DNA of 64,000 bases from Streptomyces cinerochromogenes (GCF_014648635.1 NZ_BMRM01000017.1:152452-216451); one strand, 5' to 3'. Positions 27,107 to 36,858 are shown, numbered from the stretch's first letter. Translations and numbers: made by a program. The notes: generated by a model from the sequence alone, not told the origin.

Positions 27107-27216
27107 GTGGGGTCCTTCTCAGTGGGCGGCTTTACGGGTTCATTGTGGCTGCTCGCGGACTTCCGTGCGCCGCCCCCGGGCGGGACGCCTCACCTCTTGT
27201 CCACGTACCGCTCTTC

Positions 27217-29439
27217 TCACCCCTTCTCCAGGTACTGCTCTCTCTCCTCGTCCAGAAGGGCGTCCAGGGCCGTCCGCAGGGCCGGGAGGCCGGTCAGCTC
27301 GGGATCCGCCGCCACCACCGCCGCCGCTTCCTCCCTCGCCTCCGCGATGACCTCCTCGTCCTCGATGACCGCCAGGACCCGCAGGCTGGAGCGGGCGCCG
27401 GACTGTGCCTGGCCGAGGACGTCGCCCTCGCGGCGCTGTTCGAGGTCGATGCGGGACAACTCGAAGCCGTCGAGGGTGGAGGCGACGGCGGCCAGGCGCT
27501 GGCGGGCGGGGCTGGCCTCGGGCATCTCGGTGACCAGCAGGCACAGGCCGGGGGCGGAGCCCCGGCCGACCCGGCCGCGCAGCTGGTGGAGCTGGGAGAC
27601 ACCGAAGCGGTCGGCGTCCATGATGACCATGGCCGTGGCGTTGGGGACGTTGACGCCGACCTCGATGACGGTGGTGGCGACCAGGACGTCCGTCTCGCCG
27701 GCGGCGAAGCGGCGCATCACGGCGTCCTTGTCGTCGGGGTGCATACGGCCGTGCAGCGCCTCCACCCCGAGGCCCTTCAGGGGGCCGCGGGCGAGCTGGT
27801 CGGCGACGTCGAGCACGGCCAGCGGGGGGCGCTTGTCCGCCTCGTCCTCCGGGGACTTCTTCCGGCCCGCCTTCTTCGGGTCGTCCTCCTCGTCCCCGAT
27901 GCGCGGGCAGACGACGTACGCCTGGTGGCCGGCCTCGACCTCCTCGCGGACGCGTTCCCAGGCGCGGGCCAGGAAGTGGGGCTTGTCGGCGGCCGGGACG
28001 ACATGGGTGGCGATCGGGGAGCGGCCGGCCGGGAGCTGGTCGAGGACCGAGGTCTCCAGGTCGCCGAAGACGGTCATGGCGACCGTGCGCGGGATGGGGG
28101 TGGCCGTCATGACGAGGAGGTGCGGGGACCGCTTCTCCCCCTGGGAGTGCGCCTTGCCGCGCAGGGCGTCGCGCTGCTCCACGCCGAAGCGGTGCTGTTC
28201 GTCCACCACGACCAGGCCCAGGTCGTGGAACTGGACCTTGTCCTCGATGAGGGCGTGGGTGCCGATGACGATGCCCGCCTCGCCGGTGACCAGGTCCAGC
28301 AGGGCCTGGCGGCGGGCCGCCGCGCCCATGGAGCCGGTGAGCAGGACGACCTTGGTGGCGTGCTCGGCACCGCCCAGCATGCCGCCCTCGGCCAGCTCGC
28401 CCATCATCTCGGTGACCGAGCGGTGGTGCTGCTGGGCGAGGACCTCGGTGGGCGCCAGCATGGCCGCCTGCCCGCCCGCGTCGACCACGGCGAGCATGGC
28501 GCGCAGGGCGACCATCGTCTTTCCACTGCCGACCTCCCCCTGCAGCAGGCGGTGCATCGGGTGGGCGGTGGCCAGGTCGGTGAAGATCTCCTGGGAGACC
28601 TTCCGCTGGCCCTCGGTGAGGGTGAAGGGGAGGCGGTCGTCGAAGGCGGCGAGGAGGCCGTCCGGCCGGGGGACGCGGGGGACGGCGGCGAGCTGGGTGT
28701 CGGCGTGCCGGCGGCGGGCCAGGGCGACCTGGAGGACGAAGGCCTCGTCCCACTTCAGGCGGGCCCGGGCGTCGGCGATGTCCGCCTTGGTGTGCGGGCG
28801 GTGGATCTTGAGCAGGGCCTCGGGGAGCGGGAGCAGGCCCCGGCCCTCGCGGAGGGTCTCGGGCAGCGGGTCGAGGGCTTCCTGGACGCTCGGCAGGACC
28901 GTCTGCACCGCCTTGCCGATCTTCCAGGACTCCAGCTTGGCGGTGGCCGGGTAGAGGGGGATCAGCGCGCCGGCCCAGCTCTCGACCGTCTCCTCGCCGT
29001 CGTCTCGGAGCAGCTCGTAGGCCGGGTGGGCGAGTTGGAGGCGGCGGTTGAAGACGGAGACCTTGCCCGCGAACATCGCGCGGGTGCCCGGCAGCAGTTC
29101 CTTGTGCGGTTTGTGGACGCCGTTGCCGAAGAAGACCAGCTGGAGCCGGCCGCTGCCGTCGGTGATGGTGACCTCGAGGCGCTGGCCCTTGCCGCGCGGG
29201 GCCCTGGACGAGGCGAAGGTGTGCAGGCGGGCGTCGGCGACCTGGGCGACCACCGTGACGTGCTCGTCCATCGGGAGGTCGGCGAGGTGGGTGAGCTGGC
29301 CGCGCTCCTCGTATCTGCGGGGGTAGTGGTGCAGCAGGTCGCCGACGGTGTGCAGGCCGAGGTGCTCGGCCATCACCTTCGCGGTGGCGGGGCCGAGCAC
29401 CTTCTTGAGCGGTTCTTGCAGTGCGGGCACGCGATCCAT
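27217..29439 (-). CDS. recG: ATP-dependent DNA helicase RecG
   Basis: 740-residue superfamily 2 helicase that remodels stalled forks and branched DNA. The N-terminal wedge/OB region contains LHHYPRRYEERGQL. The helicase core has LLQGEVGSGKTMVALRAML (motif I), DEQHRFGVEQRDAL (motif II), VMTATPIPRTVAMTVFGDL (motif III), ATTVIEVGVNVPNAT (motif V) and QLRGRVGRG (motif VI). An extra charged loop (about 535-555, KKAGRKKSPEDEADKRP) lies between core domains. ATG 29439 gives MDRVPALQEPLKKVLG; upstream in-frame residues look non-coding. Confidence 0.95.
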   Translation of the reverse strand: MDRVPALQEPLKKVLGPATAKVMAEHLGLHTVGDLLHHYPRRYEERGQLTHLADLPMDEHVTVVAQVADARLHTFASSRAPRGKGQRLEVTITDGSGRLQLVFFGNGVHKPHKELLPGTRAMFAGKVSVFNRRLQLAHPAYELLRDDGEETVESWAGALIPLYPATAKLESWKIGKAVQTVLPSVQEALDPLPETLREGRGLLPLPEALLKIHRPHTKADIADARARLKWDEAFVLQVALARRRHADTQLAAVPRVPRPDGLLAAFDDRLPFTLTEGQRKVSQEIFTDLATAHPMHRLLQGEVGSGKTMVALRAMLAVVDAGGQAAMLAPTEVLAQQHHRSVTEMMGELAEGGMLGGAEHATKVVLLTGSMGAAARRQALLDLVTGEAGIVIGTHALIEDKVQFHDLGLVVVDEQHRFGVEQRDALRGKAHSQGEKRSPHLLVMTATPIPRTVAMTVFGDLETSVLDQLPAGRSPIATHVVPAADKPHFLARAWERVREEVEAGHQAYVVCPRIGDEEDDPKKAGRKKSPEDEADKRPPLAVLDVADQLARGPLKGLGVEALHGRMHPDDKDAVMRRFAAGETDVLVATTVIEVGVNVPNATAMVIMDADRFGVSQLHQLRGRVGRGSAPGLCLLVTEMPEASPARQRLAAVASTLDGFELSRIDLEQRREGDVLGQAQSGARSSLRVLAVIEDEEVIAEAREEAAAVVAADPELTGLPALRTALDALLDEEREQYLEKG

Positions 29440-29631
29440 TGCACACCACGGCACTGACAATGCCGTAGACGCCGCCCTGGAAGGTTCCGGGCCGGACGCT
29501 GTAAACATCAGGGAAACTCCTGGTCAGGCGGGCTGTTCCGGGCCTAGGATGACGCGCTCCGGCCATCCTTCGCGGTCACCGCCCCGCCGGGACCGCCCGA
29601 CCCCGCGCCGCGCACTCCCCCCTCCGGCGCA

Positions 29632-31479
29632 GTGACGATGGACTCCTCCCAGACCTCTCAGGCATCCCAGGCATCCCGGTCACCCCATCCACCTCACACT
29701 TTCCAGGTCGACCTGCGCGGTCTGGTGGACCTGCTCTCCCATCACCTCTACTCCAGTCCCCGGGTCTACCTGCGCGAGCTGCTGCAGAACGCCGTGGACG
29801 CCGTCACCGCCCGGCGGGCCGTCGAGCCGGACGCCCCGGCGCGGATCCGGCTGCACGCGGCGGACGGCGCCCTGCGGGTGGAGGACACCGGCATCGGGCT
29901 CACCGAGCCGGACGTGCACAGCCTGCTGGCGACCATCGGCCGCAGCTCCAAGCGGGCCGAGGGCCTGCAGGAGGCCCGGGCGGACTTCCTCGGCCAGTTC
30001 GGCATCGGGCTGCTGGCCTGCTTCGTGGTCGCCGAGCGGATCCGGGTGGTCAGCCGCAGCGCCCGTACACCGAAGGCCCCGCCGGTGGAGTGGACGGCGC
30101 GCGACGACGGCTCGTACACCGTGCGCACCCTCCCCGACGCCGAGCGGCCCGAGCCGGGTACGACCGTGTACCTGACGGCGCGGGCCGGCTCGGCCGAATG
30201 GCTGGCGCCGGAGCGGGTCCGCGAGCTGGCCCGGGACTTCGGCTCGCTGCTGCCGTACGACGTCCGGGTCGGCGGCGAACCGGTCACCGACCTGCCCGCC
30301 CCCTGGGACCGCACCTACCCGAGTCCCTCCGGCCGGCGGGTGGCGCTGGCCCGGCACTGCCAGGAGCTGTTCGGTTTCGCCCCGCTGGACTCGATCGACC
30401 TGGACGTGCCGCTGGCCGGGGTCCGCGGGGTGGCGTACGTGCTGCCGTCGGCGGTCAGCCCGGCCCAGCGGGCGACCCACCGGGTGCACCTGAAGGGCAT
30501 GCTGCTCACCGAGCGGGCCGAACAGCTGCTGCCGGACTGGGCGTTCTTCGTGCGCTGCGTCCTGGACACCGACAGCCTGCGGCCCACCGCCTCGCGCGAG
30601 TCGCTGTACGAGGACGAGACCCTCGCCGCCGTACGGGACGCCCTCGGACAGAGGATCCGGTCCTGGCTGACCGGGCTCGCGGCCGGTGACCCGGAGCGCC
30701 TGTCGGCCTTTCTCGCCGTGCACCATCTGGGCGTGAAGTCCCTGGCCCGGCACGACCCGGAGATGCTGCGCACGATGCTGCCGTGGCTGCCGTTCGAGAC
30801 GACCGACGGGCAGCTGTCCCTGGAGGAGTTCGCGCGACGGCACCCGGTGGTGCACTTCACGCGGACGGTCGAGGAGTACCGGCAGGTCGCGCCGATCGCC
30901 TCGGCGCAGGGCGTCGGGGTGGTCAACGGCGGCTACACCTACGACAGCGAGCTGGTCGAGGCGCTGCCGCGGGTGCGGCCGGGCACGGTCGTGGCCGAGC
31001 TGGACGCGGACACCGTGACCGCGCACCTGGACGCGGTCGACCCGGGCGAGGAGCTGGCGCTGGCCGGTTTCCTGGCCGCCGCGCGGGACCGGCTCGACCC
31101 GCTGGGCTGTGACGTCGTCCTGCGGGCCTTCCACCCGCTGTCCGTGCCCGCGCTGCACCTGGACGACCGGGCCGCCCGGCACGAGCAGGCCCGGGCGGCG
31201 GCCGAGGAGCAGGCCGACGACCTGTGGGCGGGCATCCTGGGCTCGCTGCGCGGCAGCGCCCCGCGCGCGCGTCTGGTGCTCAACCACCTCAACCCGCTGG
31301 TCCGGCGGATCGGCGCGCTCCGCGATCCGGAGCTGATCGGCACGGCGACCGAGTCACTGTACGGGCAGGCCCTGCTGATGGCGCAGCGCCCGCTGCGCCC
31401 GGCCGACTCGGCGCTGCTCAACCGGGCGTTCATCGGGCTGCTCGCATGGGCGACCCACGGGGAGGGGGACGGACGATGA
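29632..31479 (+). CDS. Hsp90-family (HtpG-like) GHKL ATPase
   Basis: 615 residues with a clear Hsp90-type ATP-binding domain: YLRELLQNAVDAV (46-58), VEDTGIGLTEPDV (83-95) and FLGQFGIGLLACFVVAERI (119-137). A middle domain follows, including VHLKGMLLTERAEQLLPDWA and SRESLYEDETL, both similar to HtpG. The dimerisation end is divergent from classical HtpG and there is no MEEVD tail. The first roughly 20 residues are Ser/Gln-rich. The gene overlaps the following TPR gene by ATGA, so the two are surely translated together. Start: GTG 29632, or ATG 29638 two codons later; neither has a strong site. Confidence 0.88.
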   Translation: MTMDSSQTSQASQASRSPHPPHTFQVDLRGLVDLLSHHLYSSPRVYLRELLQNAVDAVTARRAVEPDAPARIRLHAADGALRVEDTGIGLTEPDVHSLLATIGRSSKRAEGLQEARADFLGQFGIGLLACFVVAERIRVVSRSARTPKAPPVEWTARDDGSYTVRTLPDAERPEPGTTVYLTARAGSAEWLAPERVRELARDFGSLLPYDVRVGGEPVTDLPAPWDRTYPSPSGRRVALARHCQELFGFAPLDSIDLDVPLAGVRGVAYVLPSAVSPAQRATHRVHLKGMLLTERAEQLLPDWAFFVRCVLDTDSLRPTASRESLYEDETLAAVRDALGQRIRSWLTGLAAGDPERLSAFLAVHHLGVKSLARHDPEMLRTMLPWLPFETTDGQLSLEEFARRHPVVHFTRTVEEYRQVAPIASAQGVGVVNGGYTYDSELVEALPRVRPGTVVAELDADTVTAHLDAVDPGEELALAGFLAAARDRLDPLGCDVVLRAFHPLSVPALHLDDRAARHEQARAAAEEQADDLWAGILGSLRGSAPRARLVLNHLNPLVRRIGALRDPELIGTATESLYGQALLMAQRPLRPADSALLNRAFIGLLAWATHGEGDGR

Positions 31480-34439
31480 GCGAGATCACCGACTTCGACG
31501 CGCTGCGCCGGGCGCTCGCGGAGAACGCCGAGGAACCGGAGGGCCCGGCCCGCAACGCGCGCGCGGAACAGCTGCTCGCCGAGGCCGAGAAGCTGAACAT
31601 CCCGCTGGCCGTGATCGAGGCGCTCGGGCACCAGCTGAAGGTCTACAACTACAGCAGCGAGAAGGACAGGATGTTCGTCCCGTTCGCGCGGCTGCTGCGC
31701 ATGTGGGACGAACGGCCGGAGGACTTCGACGAGTACGAGACGCACTCGCTGCACTGGGTCTTCAAGTGGATGTCGGCGGGCATGCTGGACCAGCCGCACA
31801 TCCCGCTGGCCTCGATCGAGAAGTGGCTCGGCGAGATGGAGCACCGCTACCGGCTCGCGGGCCACTCGGAACGGGCCGTGCGCAGCGCCGAGTTCAGTGT
31901 GGCCGCGCACATCGGGGACCTCGCGCGCGCGGAGCGGGCGTACGCCGCGTGGCTGGCCGCCGACCGGGACGCGATGGCCGACTGCCACGCCTGCGAGCTG
32001 CACGGGCAGGGCGTCTGGCAGGTGCGGTGCGGGCGGGACGCGGAGGCGCTCCAGCTGTGGCGTCCGGTGCTGGAGGGCGAGTTCACCTGCGCGCACGAGC
32101 CGCACACGGTGCTCGCCTCCTCGCTGGCCCCGCTGCTGCGCCTCGGCCGCCTGGAGGAGGCGCGGGCCCACCACCTGCGCGGCTTCCGGCTGGTGCGGTC
32201 CATGGAGAGCATGCGGGGCGCGTACGCCGACCACGTGGAGTTCTGCGCGCTGACCGGGAACGAGGCGCGCGGTCTGGAGCTGCTGGCGGAGCGGCCGGCG
32301 TACTTCACGGACACCGGGCATCCGCGCAGCCGGCTGGACTTCCTGGCCGTGGTGGCGCTGCTCATGGACCGGCTGATCGAGCTGGGCCTGGGCGCGCAGC
32401 GGGTGCCGGGGCCGGCCGGGCGGACCTGGACCGCGCGGGAACTCGCCGCGCACGCGCGCGCGGAGGCGACGGACCTGGCCGAGCGGTTCGACCGCCGCAA
32501 CGGCACGTCCGCCGTGGGCGACCGGATCCGGGCGCGGATGGCCCAGCGCCCGCTGGAGGAGCGGCTGCCGCTGGGCGTGCGTACGGTGCGCCCCGCGCCG
32601 GCGCCCGCGCCGGCCGCGGCCCCGGTGGCGGACGTCCCGGACGTCCCGGGCGAGCCCGGCCTGCCCGACCTGCCCGCCCTGCTCGCGGAGGCGCGGCGGC
32701 TGTCGCAGACCCTGCGGCCGCACGCCCTTCAGGCGTGGGCGGCGGTCGCGCGGGCCGCCGGGGACGGTGCCGGCCTGGAACCGCGCGACCGCGCGGAGAT
32801 CGCCGACCACGAGGCGATGGCCCGCGGTCCGGAGGGCCTCCCCCTGTTCGAGCGGGCGGCTGACTTGTACGCGGAGGCCGGCGACCCCGGCGAGGCGCTG
32901 GCCGCACGCGCGCGTGCGGCGTACATCCGCGCGCTGGCGGGCGAGGTGGACGCGGCCCTCGCCGCGGTCACGGAGCTGTACGACGAGGTGCTCGCGCTGT
33001 ACGCCGACGAGGGCACCGGGGTGCGGCAGACGGCGTCGGTGGTGATGAGCCGGGCGCGGGTGCTGATGCGGCGGGTGCACGAGGCGGCCGCGGGCGGCGG
33101 TCAGGACGCCGTGCGGGCCGTCGCCGAGGCCGAGGCGGCCGTGCGGGAGGTGCCGGCGCTCGTCGAGGGGTGCGGCGGGGACGACGTACGGCTGGCGGCA
33201 CGGGCCGCCGAGGCACGGGCGATGCTCGCCGAGCTGGCCGCGCTCACCGGGGACGCGGAGCGGGCGGCGGAGCTGTTCCGGTGCTCCGCCGACGCGTACG
33301 TGGCGGCCGGGCTGCCCTGGTTCGCGGTGGAGTACGAGGTGCAGGTCGCCGCCCTCGCCCACCAGGCCGGTGACCTGGCCGGGGCCGAGCAGGCGCTGCG
33401 GGCGGCCCTGGAGCACGGCGGCCCGTACGTGGAGCCGGTGGGGCGGGCCCAGCTGCACCTCCAGCTGGCGGAGGTGCTCGGCGGCCGGGACGCGCCCGGC
33501 GAGGCGGCCGAGCACGCGCTCCAGGCCGCGCACTGGGCCGACGAGGCCGGGGAGAGCGGCACGCTGGGCGCCTGGGCGCGGCAGCAGCTGGGCGGCTTCC
33601 TGCTGCGCCGGGGCCGGTACGCGGAGGCCGCCGAGGTGCTGGAGTCCGCGCTCGCCGACCTGAGCGCCGAGACGCACGGGGACGGGGTGGTCGTACAGGC
33701 GCACTGGTGGCTCGGGGACTGCCTGGGCGAGCTGGGCGAGCACCGGGCCGCCGCCGAGGAGCGGCTCAAGGCGGCCGACCTGGCCCGGCACTGGCCCGAG
33801 CAGCAGGACCACGCCACGCTCGCCCACCTCGCCGCCGAGTCGCTGGGCAACGCGGGGCTGGCGGCGGAGGCGGACCGGGCCTACGCGCGCGCGGGCGAGC
33901 TGTGGCGGGCGCTCGGCAACGCCCCGTTCCTGGTCCGCTCGCTGCGCGCCCGGGCCTGGCTGGCGCTGGGCGGGGAGTCCGGTGCGGCGGACGCCCGGGC
34001 GCTGATGGCGGAGGCGATACGGGAGTGCGCGTCGGCGCTGGCGGCGGCCGAGGGGGCGGACCGGGAGGAACTGGCCGAGGAACTCGGCGGCACCCACCGG
34101 CAGTACGCGGAGCTGCTGGCCCGCTCGGCGTCCGAGGAGGCCGAGGACGCGGCGATCCGGGCCGCGTTCGAGGCGGCGCTGGAGCAGATGACCCGGGCCG
34201 TGGCGGTGTTCGCCGGGCTCGGCGCGGCCGGGCTGCACAGCCGTACCGGCGCCGAACTGGGCGCGGGCTGGCTGGAGGCCGACCTGGGCCGTCCGGCGGG
34301 GGCGGCGGCACGCGCGCGTGCGGTGCTCGCGGCCTACGAGGGCGCGGACGACGGCGACGAGACCGTGCTGGCCCGCCGGGAGGAGGCCGCGCAGATGCTG
34401 GAGGCGGCGCGGGAAGGGGAGGACGCCGAGCGGGACTGA
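31476..34439 (+). CDS. Large TPR-repeat protein partner of the Hsp90-like protein
   Basis: 987 residues, almost entirely helical repeats. Clear TPR-like pairs include LARAERAYAAWLAADRDA, AERAAELFRCSADAYVAAG, AGAEQALRAALEHGG and RYAEAAEVLESALADLSAE. The first 150 residues differ (LIPLAVIEALGHQLK-like INIPLAVIEALGHQLKVYNY) and may form the binding face. No catalytic domain, signal peptide or membrane span is visible. ATG 31476 overlaps the Hsp90-like stop and has GGGGAGGGGGA upstream. By analogy with eukaryotic co-chaperones it may deliver clients to, or regulate, the Hsp90-like ATPase. No partner outside the operon is evident. Confidence 0.85.
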   Translation: MSEITDFDALRRALAENAEEPEGPARNARAEQLLAEAEKLNIPLAVIEALGHQLKVYNYSSEKDRMFVPFARLLRMWDERPEDFDEYETHSLHWVFKWMSAGMLDQPHIPLASIEKWLGEMEHRYRLAGHSERAVRSAEFSVAAHIGDLARAERAYAAWLAADRDAMADCHACELHGQGVWQVRCGRDAEALQLWRPVLEGEFTCAHEPHTVLASSLAPLLRLGRLEEARAHHLRGFRLVRSMESMRGAYADHVEFCALTGNEARGLELLAERPAYFTDTGHPRSRLDFLAVVALLMDRLIELGLGAQRVPGPAGRTWTARELAAHARAEATDLAERFDRRNGTSAVGDRIRARMAQRPLEERLPLGVRTVRPAPAPAPAAAPVADVPDVPGEPGLPDLPALLAEARRLSQTLRPHALQAWAAVARAAGDGAGLEPRDRAEIADHEAMARGPEGLPLFERAADLYAEAGDPGEALAARARAAYIRALAGEVDAALAAVTELYDEVLALYADEGTGVRQTASVVMSRARVLMRRVHEAAAGGGQDAVRAVAEAEAAVREVPALVEGCGGDDVRLAARAAEARAMLAELAALTGDAERAAELFRCSADAYVAAGLPWFAVEYEVQVAALAHQAGDLAGAEQALRAALEHGGPYVEPVGRAQLHLQLAEVLGGRDAPGEAAEHALQAAHWADEAGESGTLGAWARQQLGGFLLRRGRYAEAAEVLESALADLSAETHGDGVVVQAHWWLGDCLGELGEHRAAAEERLKAADLARHWPEQQDHATLAHLAAESLGNAGLAAEADRAYARAGELWRALGNAPFLVRSLRARAWLALGGESGAADARALMAEAIRECASALAAAEGADREELAEELGGTHRQYAELLARSASEEAEDAAIRAAFEAALEQMTRAVAVFAGLGAAGLHSRTGAELGAGWLEADLGRPAGAAARARAVLAAYEGADDGDETVLARREEAAQMLEAAREGEDAERD

Positions 34440-34465
34440 CCGGCGGTCACTCCCTCGCCGCGACC

Positions 34466-34485
34466 GAGCGGCGCAGGCGCCGCTC
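34466..34485. terminator. Convergent hairpin after the TPR gene
   Basis: An 8-bp perfect stem gagcggcg/cgccgctc with a cagg loop lies between the stops of the TPR gene (34439) and the DhaL-like gene (34510). Confidence 0.5.
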
Positions 34486-34509
34486 CCACGCGACTGGGCG
34501 GCGGTCGCC

Positions 34510-36336
34510 TCACTCCACGCCGATGAGCAGCAGCGCGCCCTGCCGCCCGCCGCGGTAGGCGACCGTGTCCACCGCCAGGTACGACTCCCGTACATGGGTC
34601 TCCAGGTGCCCGGCGACGGCCCCGGGCGCCTCGTCGCCGACGACGAGCGTGACCAGTTCGCCGCCGGCCTGGAGCATGCGGTCCAGGACGGTCCGGGCGG
34701 TGGCGGTGACGTCCGCGCCGATCACCGCGACGTCGCCGTCGATCAGGCCGAGCACGTCCCCGGCCTGGCAGATGCCGGCGGTGGTCCAGGACTCGTGCTC
34801 GGCGACGACGACCTCGGCGTAGCGGGTGGCGCCCGCCGCCGAGGTCATCCGGACCACGTCCTCGTCGAACCGGCGCTCCGGCTCGTGCACCGCGAGCGCG
34901 GCGATGCCCTGGACCGCCGAGCGGGTCGGGATCAGGGCGACGCGAATGCCCTCGGTGCGGGCCTGCTCGGCCGCGGCGGCGGCCGTGTGGTGCAGGTCGG
35001 CGTCGTTGGGCAGCAGCACGACCTCGCGCGCGTGGGCGCGCCGTACCGCCTGCACCAGCTCCCCGCTGGCGGGCGGCTCCCCGGGGCGCGCGAGGACGGT
35101 GGTCGCGCCCGCCTCGGTGTACAGCCCGGCCAGTCCCTCGCCCGGTACGACGGCGACGACCGCGCGCTGGGCACGCTCGCGCGGCGGGCGCTCGCGCCCG
35201 GTGTGCACGTCGCCGAGCCCGAAGTGGGTGATCCGGATCCGGTACGGCCGCCCCGCCTCCACACCCGCCTCCACGGCGGCGCCCGCGTCGTCCACGTGCA
35301 CATGGACGTTCCACAGCCCGTCGCCGCCGACCACGACGAGGGAGTCCCCGAGGGCGTCGAGCCGCGCCCGCAGCCGGGCCACGGCCGCGTCCTCGGCCTC
35401 CAGGAGGTAGATCACCTCGAAGGCGGGGCCGCCGGCGTCGGTCGGACATTCCGGGGCCGTCTCCACGACCGTCCCCATCCCCGTGTCCACGGCCGTCCCG
35501 ATGCCCGTGTCCACGGCCGTCTCCGGGCCCGTCTCTTCGTCCGCCGCTATGCCCGTCCCCTTGCCCGTCTCTCCGCGCGTCCCTTCGCCCGTCCCCGCGC
35601 CTGTCCCGGCTGCCTCGTCGCGCGCGTGCGCGTCGGGCGCCTCCACGCGCGCGTGGAGGGCACGCAGCGGAGCCTCGCGCGCCGCCTCCCCCGTGAACGC
35701 CTCCACCAGCGCCCCCAGGACCGCCACCAGCCCCCGGCCGCCCGCGTCGACCACGCCGGCCCGCTCCAGCACGGCCAGCTGGCCCGGGGTCGCGGCCAGC
35801 GCCGCCAGCGCGCCCTCGTAGGCGGCCCGGGCGACCGTCCCGCAGTCGCCCTCGGCCCCCTCGGCGGCGTCGGCGGCGGCCGAGGCGACCGTGAGCACCG
35901 TGCCCTCGACGGGGTGGGCCACGGCCTGCCGGGCGGAGTCCGCGGCCCGGCGCAGGGCCAGCCGCAGCGCCGAACCGTCGGTGTGAGGGGAGTCACCGGC
36001 ATCCGCGAGCACCTGGGCCATGCCGCGCAGCAGTTGCGCGAGGATCGTCCCGGAGTTGCCCCGGGCCCCGATCAGCGCCCCGTGGGCCATGGCCCGCACG
36101 GCGTCGGCCAGGGCGGGCTCGCCGGCACCGGTGCCGTGCCCGGCGAACACCGCCTCCACGGCCGTCGCCGCCGACTCCACGGTCAGATAGAGATTGGTCC
36201 CGGTGTCGCCGTCGGCCACCGGATAGACGTTGATCGCGTCGATCTCCTCACGGGCCCGGCCCAGTGCCCGGAGCGCCAGACCGCACCAGGTGCGCACCGC
36301 GAGAGCATCGAAGAATGTCTGCGGCACCTGCGCCAC
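34510..36336 (-). CDS. DAK2/DhaL-domain protein (FakA-like kinase)
   Basis: 608 residues related to FakA, the ATP-binding subunit of fatty acid kinase. The N-terminal DhaL domain (about 1-210) has NVYPVADGDTGTNLYLT, which binds Mg-nucleotide, and HGALIGARGNSGTILAQ. The linker (about 230-300) is a low-complexity Thr/Gly/Glu run with repeated TGxGTxVDT units. The C-terminal FakA-type half holds VVVGGDGLWNVHVHVDDAGAA, LPNDADLH and IPTRSAVQGIAAL. No FakB/DegV lipid-binding partner lies next to it. It sits between recG-side genes and rpmB, the usual bacterial location. The GTG start at 36336 reads MAQVPQTFFDALAV. Confidence 0.88.
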   Translation of the reverse strand: MAQVPQTFFDALAVRTWCGLALRALGRAREEIDAINVYPVADGDTGTNLYLTVESAATAVEAVFAGHGTGAGEPALADAVRAMAHGALIGARGNSGTILAQLLRGMAQVLADAGDSPHTDGSALRLALRRAADSARQAVAHPVEGTVLTVASAAADAAEGAEGDCGTVARAAYEGALAALAATPGQLAVLERAGVVDAGGRGLVAVLGALVEAFTGEAAREAPLRALHARVEAPDAHARDEAAGTGAGTGEGTRGETGKGTGIAADEETGPETAVDTGIGTAVDTGMGTVVETAPECPTDAGGPAFEVIYLLEAEDAAVARLRARLDALGDSLVVVGGDGLWNVHVHVDDAGAAVEAGVEAGRPYRIRITHFGLGDVHTGRERPPRERAQRAVVAVVPGEGLAGLYTEAGATTVLARPGEPPASGELVQAVRRAHAREVVLLPNDADLHHTAAAAAEQARTEGIRVALIPTRSAVQGIAALAVHEPERRFDEDVVRMTSAAGATRYAEVVVAEHESWTTAGICQAGDVLGLIDGDVAVIGADVTATARTVLDRMLQAGGELVTLVVGDEAPGAVAGHLETHVRESYLAVDTVAYRGGRQGALLLIGVE

Positions 36337-36594
36337 CTGCGCCTCCCTGAGCCGGCCGTACGTGGGACGCAGCGTAGACCCCGGACCGGTGTACTCCGGA
36401 AGAGGGCCGGGGCGGGGGCCCGATCTGCCATGGTAGTTTCGTTGTACGGACGCAGCCGTTGTATGCTGCTCCGGTTGCCCGATCCGATCGGGCCATTCCC
36501 CCTGGCAACGCCACTCAAGATCTCAGGTCTTAGGATCTCGATCCCGGCATGCCGGGATTAACCGTAAGTGCATCTGAAGTCTTTGGAGTGACCC

Positions 36595-36780
36595 GTGGCT
36601 GCCAACTGCGACGTCTGCGGCAAGGGGCCGGGCTTCGGCAACAACATCTCGCACTCGCACCGCCGTACGTCCCGTCGCTGGAACCCGAACATCCAGCGTG
36701 TGCGTACTGTGGTCGGCGGGACGCCGAAGCGCGTGAACGCTTGCACCTCGTGCATCAAGGCCGGCAAGGTCTCGCGCTGA
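36595..36780 (+). CDS. rpmB: 50S ribosomal protein L28
   Basis: 61-residue L28: MAANCDVCGKGPGFGNNISH, then HRRTSRRWNPNIQRVR, with CDVC and CTSC cysteine pairs, so it is the zinc-binding form. GTG start at 36595 with a TGGAGTG site upstream. It has its own promoter region (a -10-like tatgct at 36462-36467) shared divergently with the DhaL-like gene, and a strong terminator. Together with rpmF the window carries two C+ ribosomal proteins. Confidence 0.97.
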   Translation: MAANCDVCGKGPGFGNNISHSHRRTSRRWNPNIQRVRTVVGGTPKRVNACTSCIKAGKVSR

Positions 36781-36827
36781 CGCTTCAGCTGAGCGCGCGG
36801 CCACTGCCTGCTGGTTCGCTGCACTGA

Positions 36828-36858
36828 GCCGGTCCACCTCCGGGTGGGCCGGCTTTTT
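36828..36858 (+). terminator. rpmB intrinsic terminator
   Basis: A 10-bp stem gccggtccac/gtgggccggc with one G-U pair and a six-base loop is followed directly by ttttt. This is the most classical rho-independent terminator in the window. Confidence 0.9.

Noticed and set aside
27140..29566. Overlapping long frames on both strands across recG
   Set aside because: Products are Arg/Pro/Gly-rich shadow translations; only the RecG frame has helicase motifs and correct third-position GC bias.
29439..29632. Upstream extension of RecG or of the Hsp90-like gene into the shared spacer
   Set aside because: Both frames stay open, but codon bias falls off and no conserved residues appear; the chosen starts give family-typical N-termini.
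30939..34595. A 1218-codon minus-strand frame antisense to the Hsp90-like and TPR genes
   Set aside because: The product is Arg/Gly/Val-rich with no recognisable domain, while the opposite strand has clear Hsp90 motifs and TPRs.
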